Positions 55,831 through 64,000 of a stretch of 64,000 nucleotides of DNA are shown here, in pieces. Below the pieces are notes generated by a model. It was not told the origin of the DNA. It was given only the letters and a program-made list of their open reading frames with translations, and searched no databases. The stretch covers positions 3,906,001-3,970,000 of the forward strand of contig NC_085886.1 of NCBI RefSeq assembly GCF_035222275.1, written 5' to 3'. Source of the stretch: Podospora bellae-mahoneyi (Eukaryota > Ascomycota > Sordariomycetes > Sordariales > Podosporaceae). How positions within the stretch are numbered: position 1 is the first letter of the stretch; each line of letters opens with the position of its first letter. Both the position numbers and the translations under genes were made by a program.

Positions 55831-56479
55831 AAATAATAAATAAAAATTATAAATTCTATTTTTATGACCGTATAATTTATTTAATTATCGGAATTATTAA
55901 TAACTATAAACTCCTAGCTTCTTTCTATAGCTTATTTATTTCCCTCGTCTTTCCTTTCGGCTATAATACCCCTTTAAGTAGCGGTAAAGAAACTATATTT
56001 ATTACTATAATCCCTCTACTTATAGTTACTATAAGTATTACCCTAGTATCTATTTATTATATAATAATCCTTAAACGGCCCTCTATTAGGTTTATTAATA
56101 TAAGTAATATAAAGAAAAGTAGTTATTAAACTACGGCTTTAGATTAAAACTATATTAAAGTAGTTCGGACGAGTTAATACTTTAGCCCCCTTTACTTTAC
56201 CGGGGATATATTTAATATCGCCCGATAGTAAGGCCGAAATTACTTATTATATTACTTATATATTTATTAATTTAAGTATTATCGTATAGGAAAAATATAT
56301 ATTTATATTAATATAGAAGCTATTTATTAGCCTCTTAATATAAGGCTGGTTAGTATCGATAACTTCGTATAAGCCACAGGTATTAAGGACCAAGCTATTT
56401 TATATATTAGTTAAAAGTCGATTATTTTATACGATAGAAAAGCTTATTAGAAAAGGATTTTAATAAGAATTAAAGTCGC

Positions 56480-56840
56480 TATTATATAGCTAGCCTGTCG
56501 AGGGATTTAGAAGAAAAGGTCTGCACCCGGCAGTTACACGTTACTGCCTTCGTGCCCACGCAACTACCTTCGTACTAGGCGTACTTACGTAACTGCCTTC
56601 TTACTAGGCGTGCCCTGACTATTATATATAACCAGACGCCTTAATCAGAATAATACGGCTCTATTACATAGCTAGCCTATTAAGGGATTTAGAAAAAAAG
56701 GTCTATACCCGGCAGCTACACGCTACTACCTTCGTACCCACGCAACTGCCTTCGTGCTAGGCGTGCCTACGTAACTGCCTTTGTGCTAGGCGTGCCCTGA
56801 CTATCGTACGGGACCTAGACCCCGGTAACCGCACGCTACT
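56480..56840. repeat. Second tandem array in unit B
   Basis: Two to three blocks with TATAGCTAGCC and the 29-bp minisatellite (CACGCAACTGCCTTCGTGCT-type words). This array is less eroded than its counterpart in A and shows what the pre-RIP sequence resembled. Confidence 0.7.
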
Positions 56841-58505
56841 ACCCTTATCCACTTATACGTAACCTACTCTACTCTTTAACGGGGTATCCTTCCTTAAAAA
56901 AACTTAGTAATAAACTTTAATATTATAATATTTTATATTATATATAACTATTATATTACGATTAATATTATATTAAAATAGAACCTTTTATTTATATTTC
57001 TTACTTTTAAATTTTTATTTATAAGAAATATAAGGTAACTATTTTTATAGATAAGGTATTTATTTATTTTCGTACGTCCTATAAAGATATTATAGCTATA
57101 GATAAACCGGATATTATACGAAAGTATAATAATTTACTAACGGTCTTTCGAAAATAATAAAACTTAATAAACCTTACACTTCCTTTTATAGTAATTAATT
57201 TAATTTTAAAATTAAAGAAGCCTTCTTTTAATAAATTAAAGTACGATACTTATATTTATATCGTACGGACTAAAAGGGTAATATAGAAGTATTACCGTAC
57301 GAGGCACGACTAAATTAACTTTAATATAAAAGGAAGAAATATTAAGGTAGTTTAATAATATTAAGGACTTTAGAAAATTAAAATATATTATTAACGTTTT
57401 TTTAAAAGCTAGTTAATTACTAAATACTTTAAAATATAATTAACGGAGTCGGTAGCCGGAAGTCCCGACTTTATATAATAAACTTAAAAATAAAAAAAAT
57501 AGTTTATAAAATTTTATTATATAATTAGTTCGACTTTTTAATAAATATTAATAATTATTATAATAAATAAAAGTTAATTAACTTTAAATCTTTAATTAAT
57601 TAAAATAGGTTAAATATATTATTTTAGGTTTTTAAACTAATAAACTTTATATTATATAATTTCTTTTAATTTAAACGAAGGATAGTTAAATAGTAAAAAT
57701 TTAATTACATTTATAGTCCTTTAAGAAATTTAAGAAAAGATTAACTAAATTATTATTAATATAATAATAAAATCGTTATCCGATAAAATTAATTACCCTA
57801 TTTTATTCGAGATTAATAAAAAAATAATCGATTAAAAGTTTAATAAGCTTTTTAATAGTAATAGCCTAGTCCCTCGTACAATATAGAAATACTTTTTTAT
57901 TTAAAAAAGGATTTTTAAATATATTTATTATATATAGAGTTAGGATTAATAGGATCGGCTATTATATAAATTAAAGATTAATTAAATTAAAAATTTAAAG
58001 ATTATTATATAAATAGTATAAGAGTTTTATTACGGTAGCGATAAAGCTAAATAAAAGTTATTAAATTAAATTTTTATTAATTTTTTTATTAAACTTTTAA
58101 ATTATTTTTTCTTACGGTCGTTATATAAAAGTACTTTCCTTTTTACCTTAGTTACTATAGCCTTAAAGGATAATAGAAAGTAGTATATTCTATCCGATTT
58201 TATATTACTTTTATTTATTATTGTTACCTTTAATAAAACCTTTATTATATAATACTTACTTTATAAATTTACTTAGCTAAAAAAGGTAAATAAAAAGCTT
58301 AATCTTTTTAATATTATTTACCTTAAAGTCTTAAAGTTTTTAATTAAGGTTTATTAAAATAATTATTTTATATTAATAAACTAGGTTTTAAAGGTTCGTA
58401 CGTATAATATAATTATTAATAATTTTATAATATCCGAAGGTAAGCTTACGCTTAACGGTATTATTATTATATATTAAAATATTTTTACTATTATTAATAC
58501 CTTAA

Positions 58506-58950
58506 TATGACGAACCCCTATCCAGAACCTCTGAAAGGGATACCGGTTGAAGGCTACTTCTGAATAATCCTGGTTCGGTACAGCTAAACAGTGTACGACA
58601 AGATGTCTCAATGTAAACACAAGATACCGTGAATACAACTTGAAATTGCATACTGCGGAACTGTCTATCTACACCAGCCAGTTCCTCCGTATATATAGAC
58701 CTCGGGGCCTTGAGGTGCTCGCCCTGCTACGGCCCCGATCACTCATAGCACTTTGCATCCTGCGGAGTGCTCGTCGTGCTATGCCTTCGATCACCCGTAG
58801 CATCTTGCATCCTGCAGACTGCTCAGGCCTCTTGGCGCCGTAGCACTCCTGGCCAGCCTTGATTGGCTGCCTCCTGGTTCCCTTAATGATTGGCTGGGGA
58901 CGCCCCGCGCCCCACCTACTGCGCGGCCTGCCGTTGGGTTAACTGTGACA
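58506..58950 (-). repeat. LTR, left copy
   Basis: 445 bp. It begins TATGACGAACCCC on the plus strand and ends TTAACTGTGACA. It is GC-richer than the surrounding unit and contains little sign of RIP. Confidence 0.9.
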
Positions 58951-59118
58951 TGATGCCCCTCCTCCCAGGTCGACGCCCCGGCGACCGTATTCCTGAAATA
59001 GTCCTGGATCCCCTTTTCCTGCAATATCCCTACAGTAAGTTTTCCTCCTCTTTTATCCTACCGTCATGTCTAACCGTGTAAAGAAACCCGCTCGTACGAG
59101 TACCGACCGTCGCCGTGA

Positions 59119-60030
59119 TCAAGTACTTTTCCTTGAGAAGTTCGTAAACCCCAAGAATTCCCTGACGTGTGTCTGTGACTGCGGCGTAGGCCAGTCCTTG
59201 ACTGCCGCAATTTTCCCAGGTTCCATACGAACCTCACCTGGCGATATCAAGTATCCCAGATATACTGTCTTTTGTACGTGGAACTCGCTCTTCTCCTTAT
59301 TAACTGAGAGTCCGGCTCCGTGTAGCGCGTCGAGTATCTCTCGTACGTGCCGCTTATGCTCCTCCAGAGTGCGTGAGTAGATGAGAACGTCGTCGAGATA
59401 GCACACTGCTGTCTTGTCGAGGTATTTCCGTATCGTATGGTCAACGAGAGATTGGAACGTCGCGGGCGCATTGGTTAGCCCAAATGGCATTACGAGATAC
59501 TCGAAATGACCATAGGGCGTACGAAACGCTGTCTTCCATTCGTCTCCTTCTTTGATCCGTATATGGGCGTACCCGACAGGCATATCCAAGCGTGTGAAGT
59601 ATCGCGCCCCGGCTAGTTGACTCCGTAACCTGGATATCAACGGTAGCGGGTAGCTGTTTTTCACCGTCTCGTTATTCAGCTGCCGGTAATCCACACACAG
59701 TCGCAAGCCACCGTCCTTCTTCGGTACGAAGAAAACGGGGTATCCTGCTGGCGATGTGGATTCCCTGATATAGCCTCTCTTCAAATTCTCGTCCAAATAC
59801 TTCCGTAGCTCCTCACTCTGCTTATCGTTAGTGTAGTATACCTTAAATAGCCGTAGTTTGGCTCCCTCTTTTAACTTAATCTCGTAGTCCCACGGCCCTC
59901 GCTCTAGAAGCCCCTCCAAATACTTAGCTGTGAAGGCTAGATATCCTCGATATTCCACCGGTACCGCCTTTTTCTCGCCTTTCTCTACGTTATTATAGTA
60001 GGCGTATTTATTAACCTCCGATATTTCCAC
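59119..60030 (-). mobile_element. Reverse transcriptase part of the LTR element
   Basis: An open stretch of about 300 residues shows Ty3/Gypsy reverse transcriptase blocks: SPAGYPVFFVPKKDGGLRLC, VDYRQLNNETVKNSYPLP, FRTPYGHFEYLVMPFGLTNA, the catalytic YLDDVLIYS and VYLGYLISPGEVRMEP. It is a fossil fragment of the element and not a host gene. Confidence 0.88.
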
Positions 60031-62789
60031 TAACGTCGTTAACCCTACTTTTTCGATCTTACCGCCTGTATCGATAGAGTATACTATTATTTTTTGGGCT
60101 CCTTGCGGTGGTGCCGTGGAGGGTGCTTGTCCTACACTCTACTCCGTCCGTGCTCCTAATCTCCCATCGTTGGCTGGATACTTCTAAGGTTCTTTTGGTC
60201 GTAGGTGGCTACCATCCCTCCAATCGATGTCTGGGTTATAATCTTTATACTATGGTTGCCCTAGGATCATATCCTTCGAGGGTCCCATATCCACAATGTC
60301 GAATATAACTAAAGTTGTTTTTCCTTCGACTATGATGTCCAGGGGTAGTGTTTCCCTATGGACCTTTTGCGTACGAAATGGTCCTTGTATAACGATCCAT
60401 TCCTTCTTTTTCTTCCATGGTATCCGGGCCTGGTGTACGAACTGTGGCGAAATTAGGTTCGTCTCTGCACTACTATTTACCAATGCCACTGCCTGGAGAT
60501 CCCTCCATCGTGTAGTAACCTAGAGGCGTTTATCTCTTTTGCCTCCTCCCTATGCAGTAGCGACCTCGCTGATGAGCCTTGGGTCGTTATCCTATACCTT
60601 CGCCTTACGCCGATACCTTCGAAAATGCCGTTCGTGGTCCGTTAGAGGTTAACGGCCCCCGCGAAGGGCCGCGAGTCGTTTCCCAAGCGGTTATATCGTT
60701 CAAGAGCGTCCTCCTGCCCCGGGTTGACTAGCAACACGAAGTCTTTCAACCATGCCCGCCTGGCTTCCTCCTATCTTCCGTCTCTTGCTTCCCTGGCACT
60801 TTCTCGTATCCTCGTCCGATAGCGGTTCTTCTGCTTGGTCTTATGTGCCTTGTCTTGATGATATCGCTTGACCTTCTCCCGCAGATGTATGGCGCAGTCT
60901 GGGCTTGGGCACCATCCTAGTACCACTTCGTTCAAAGAGCGTACGCTATCGTCCGTATCCCAACCTTCTACGTACTCGACGCAGTATCTCGCATACCTTA
61001 GTGCGATCTGTATAACCTGAAGGCTATCCTTCAGTTTAACCGGATCCTAAACCTTCTATAAGAGGTAGTTATTTAGGTCCTCCTGCTGGGCCTTTTCCTA
61101 CCTAGCTATAGTCTTCCTAACCGGCTATGGCTTGCCCTCCTTGCCCACCTTGCGTACCGGCTAGTGGCCGTATAGTGCCTTGCTCTGGTGGTGCTCCACA
61201 TATCCGTGTGTAATATACTGGAACCAAGGTACTCTCCGATGTTCCGGATGCCTAGGATAAAGTTGTACCGTATTTCCTTTATAGGGTATATACCATATAG
61301 GTGTTAGTGTATCTTCTGGTATCTTCGCGATCCTAATGCTAGCGACCTTCTTACCCTTCCAGTACTCTTCCCAGCTCTTATATACGAGCTTCATAGGCCA
61401 CGATATATCTTGTGAGATAGTAAATCTGTGCTTGCCGTACTGCCTTTCCGGTATCGTCCATCTGGTAGGTCCTTACGCAGGACTATCGCCCTTAGCGACT
61501 TCTATAGTAATTTCCGCAGTAATCCGTGCTAGTTGATCCTGCAATGCCTGTATCTGAAGATCTCCTTCCTCGTGCTCCGCCTTTAGCCTTTCTACTGCTT
61601 CCCGCAGTTCCTGGAACTCTGCTTCCTCTTATTCGGCGTGCTAGTTGGAGTTTCCCTCTGATCCTACTACTCCGCCTTATTAGTACCCGATAGCTACTAC
61701 TTCTATAATCCTCGGTCCTTTCGATATAGTAGTAACTACGATCTCCTTCTTCCAGCCGAGTCGCTTAAGTGCCCTACAGTCCTTCTTAAAATGTTTTGCC
61801 TTACTATAGTTAAAATATTTAAGGTTATCCCTGCCCTAGCCTCGGCCTTGCGGCCTTTACTACTATATAGCATCGATATCTATCGGTCCTAAATACGTAG
61901 TGCTAAAATAGTTAGTACTAGGGTATCGTCTCTTGCGCTTGTCGTTAGGACGGTTGTTGCCAAAGTGCCCCTTGTTGCCGTAGTGACCCCTGTTATTGCC
62001 TTTCTTCTCCGTACGACGCTGGAACTATCGATCGTCGATCCGTATGGCTATAGCGATATATTTATCGATAGTGTTAGGCCTCGACTCCTTATATAACTTA
62101 TCCTTCACTTCTTCCTTAAGGCTATTGTAGAAGAGCTATATTAACCCCTTATCGTTAATGGTGCTACGCAGGCTATCGATCTTGAATAGAGCCGCGTAGT
62201 CGGCTACTAAGCGCGTTTAACGTAAGTTTGCGAGCCTTTCCTGCGCGTGCCTTGCCTTATCGTACTCCCTAAATACCTCCTTGAGCTTAGTTTTAAAGAT
62301 ACGGTAGCTTTCGAAGCATTTTACGGTAATCTTTTCCTAATCGGACGGCTCTTCCTCGTAATAATTATCGAGGATAGGCTCGAACTACGCGAGAGCCTTA
62401 TCCTTAAGTCTAGTAGCCGCGAAGATAACCTTTAACTTTTTATTAGTAAATTAGTTTAGGTATTAACGAAAATAAATTTTAAGTTAGATTAAGAACCCTT
62501 TAAGCTCTGCCTTTCCTCCTCTATAGCGCTCCGGTACCGGGAACTTAGGTATTACTTTAGGTAAGGTTAATATAGCAATAATCTACTCCCGAGTCTACTG
62601 AGCCTCGTCCTCGAGTTCCTTAAGACGCCGTATTACCTGCTCTGCGGTAAGTCGAGTGCTAGTGGTGGTAAGTCCCTTATTGCTTAGGCTAGGCAGGACG
62701 CCTCCTATCTAAACGTTCTTAGGTCCGGCTATAGTAGTAAAAAGACGCCTTTAATTTATCCGTAATAGAGTTAAAGTGAGTATATAACG

Positions 62790-63234
62790 TATAACGAACC
62801 CCTATCCAGAACCTCTGAAAGGGATATCGGTTGAAGGCTACTTCTAAATAATCCTGGTTCGGTATAGCTAAATAGTGTATGATAAGATATCTTAATGTAA
62901 ACACAAGATACCGTGAATACAATTTGAAATTGTATACTACGGAACTGTCTATCTATACCAGCCAGTTCCTCCGTATATATAGACCTCGGGGCCTTGAGGT
63001 GCTCGCCCTGCTACGGCCCCGATCACTCATAGCACTTTGTATCCTGCGGAGTGCTCGTCGTGCTATGCCTTCGATCACCCGTAGTATCTTGCATCCTGCA
63101 GACTGCTCAGGCCTCTTGGCGCCGTAGCACTCCTGGCCAGCCTTGATTGGCTGCCTCCTGGTTCCCTTAATGATTGGCTGGGGACGCCCCGCGCCCCACC
63201 TACTGCGCGGCCTGCCGTTGGGTTAACTGTGACA
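62790..63234 (-). repeat. LTR, right copy
   Basis: 445 bp, collinear with the left copy without gaps. About 15 differences are seen. All are transitions of the RIP type and most lie in its first 170 bp. Confidence 0.9.
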
Positions 63235-63970
63235 CTTAACCAAAATAATATATATTTTAATTAATGAAATTAATTATACGGTTTAAAACTTAATTCTTTT
63301 ATTAATATTAAATATTTTTTTCCCGGAAATTCCTTAAAATAATTTAAAAAATAATATAAATTAGGATAAAATCAAGTATTCTTTTTTCCGATCTTAATAA
63401 TATATACTTTTAGCGGCTTTAAAACTAAATTATATAATATATTATTAAAAATCCTTCCTTTATTTAACTTTAATTAAAAAAAAAGGGTAACGGTTATATT
63501 TATTATACGACCGAGGCTTAATTATACTTAAACCGAATGAATAAACTCTAATCCTTCCTTTTTATTATAATATATTTATTATTAAAGTTATTATTTTATA
63601 TAATAAAGCTTTTAAATATAAAGTTTTAAAATATATTAATTAAAGGGTTTAAAAATATATTTATTTAATATAGTATAATCGTAATTATATTATAGTACTA
63701 TAAAGGGATAAACTATATTAAATAACTAAAGGTTATTTATTATTATTTCCTAAAGAAATTAAATATAAGCGTCGTATAATACTTCTAACTTATTTACCCT
63801 TTTTACTTTAATTTATAATATTAGCTTAACGAAGCCTTTACTTTTATTTTATTTTTTTAAAATATAAAATTCGTATAATTATTTAAGGATATTAAATCTA
63901 AGGGTACCGGTTTAACTATATTCTTTAATAACCTAAAAAATTAATAATCGTTTAATAAAGTTAGCCGGGC

Positions 63971-64000
63971 CTTTTTATTATATATAAAGCGTTATTTCGG
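63971..64000. other. AT-rich end of window
   Basis: Thirty bases beyond the end of unit B that do not match the start of another unit copy. Confidence 0.4.

Larger units (their letters stand above)
58506..63234 (-). mobile_element. Ty3/Gypsy-type LTR retrotransposon fossil, nested in unit B
   Basis: The element lies on the minus strand between two 445-bp direct repeats and is flanked by CTTAA on both sides (58501-58505, 63235-63239), a 5-bp target-site duplication. Parts I can recognise, in element order, are an eroded gag-like region (about 62.7-61.1 kb), a protease-like stretch (about 60.5-60.2 kb) and a reverse transcriptase stretch (59119-60030). The element is broken, with many breaks in its first half and few in the RT stretch. 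The nearly identical LTRs suggest a recent insertion later hit by RIP. Confidence 0.88.
54210..63970. repeat. RIP-eroded repeat unit B, interrupted by an LTR element
   Basis: The unit starts CCTATTAATAATTCTCCGAT in direct continuation of unit A and follows the same order, ending near AGCCGGGCC at about 63970. Without the 4.7-kb insertion it is about 5.0 kb. Its 202-bp array is longer than in A (about eight copies) and its second array shorter. After 63970 the two units no longer match, so the window ends in unrelated AT-rich DNA. Confidence 0.8.

Overview
The window is nuclear DNA of a filamentous ascomycete (Pezizomycotina, most likely a sordariomycete). Genes carry short 50-80 nt introns with GTANGT-type donors, CTAAC/CTGAC branch sites and compact exons. 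The gene set (CFEM protein, fungal siderophore transporter, LPMO-like and AA8 secreted proteins, nuclear-encoded ATP synthase subunit 9) is fungal. The right quarter shows repeat-induced point mutation (RIP), a premeiotic CpA-to-TpA process of such fungi. Genus cannot be fixed from the sequence alone.

Layout. 1-5.7 kb: two small conserved genes, a single-pass membrane protein with a poly-proline tail, a tandem pair of identical tRNA-Thr genes, an intron-containing tRNA-Phe, and gene-poor DNA with two degenerate repeat arrays. 5.8-13.7 kb: an isocyanide/dityrosine-type cluster of three genes, a DIT1/PvcA synthase, a CYP56/DIT2-like P450 and a DTR1-like MFS exporter. 15.4-21.3 kb: a GNAT acetyltransferase, an AIF/FSP1-like flavoprotein, and a three-domain kinase-HAD-uracil phosphoribosyltransferase fusion. 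21.9-25.0 kb: a GPI-type CFEM protein and a siderophore transporter diverging from one promoter region that contains iron-regulator-like motifs. 25.6-33.7 kb: an APC permease, a conserved fungal protein, a MATE transporter and a YhhN/TMEM86 protein. 35.8-45.1 kb: a secreted Cys/Thr-rich protein, PI-specific phospholipase C, a histidine phosphatase, tRNA-Gly, a small Tudor-type protein, an alpha/beta hydrolase, a HAD phosphatase and ATP synthase subunit 9. 45.9-48.1 kb: an LPMO-like protein next to a stand-alone AA8 cytochrome, plausibly an oxidative polysaccharide-degrading pair.

From about 49,089 to the end the DNA turns abruptly AT-rich and gene-free. It holds two head-to-tail copies of a roughly 5-kb RIP-eroded unit, each with internal tandem arrays whose copy number differs. 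The second copy is interrupted by a later Ty3/Gypsy-type LTR element (58,506-63,234) with 445-bp LTRs and a 5-bp target-site duplication, itself partly RIP-mutated.

Most multi-exon structures were built by hand from reading-frame continuity and splice consensus; they are consistent in phase but not tested against transcripts.
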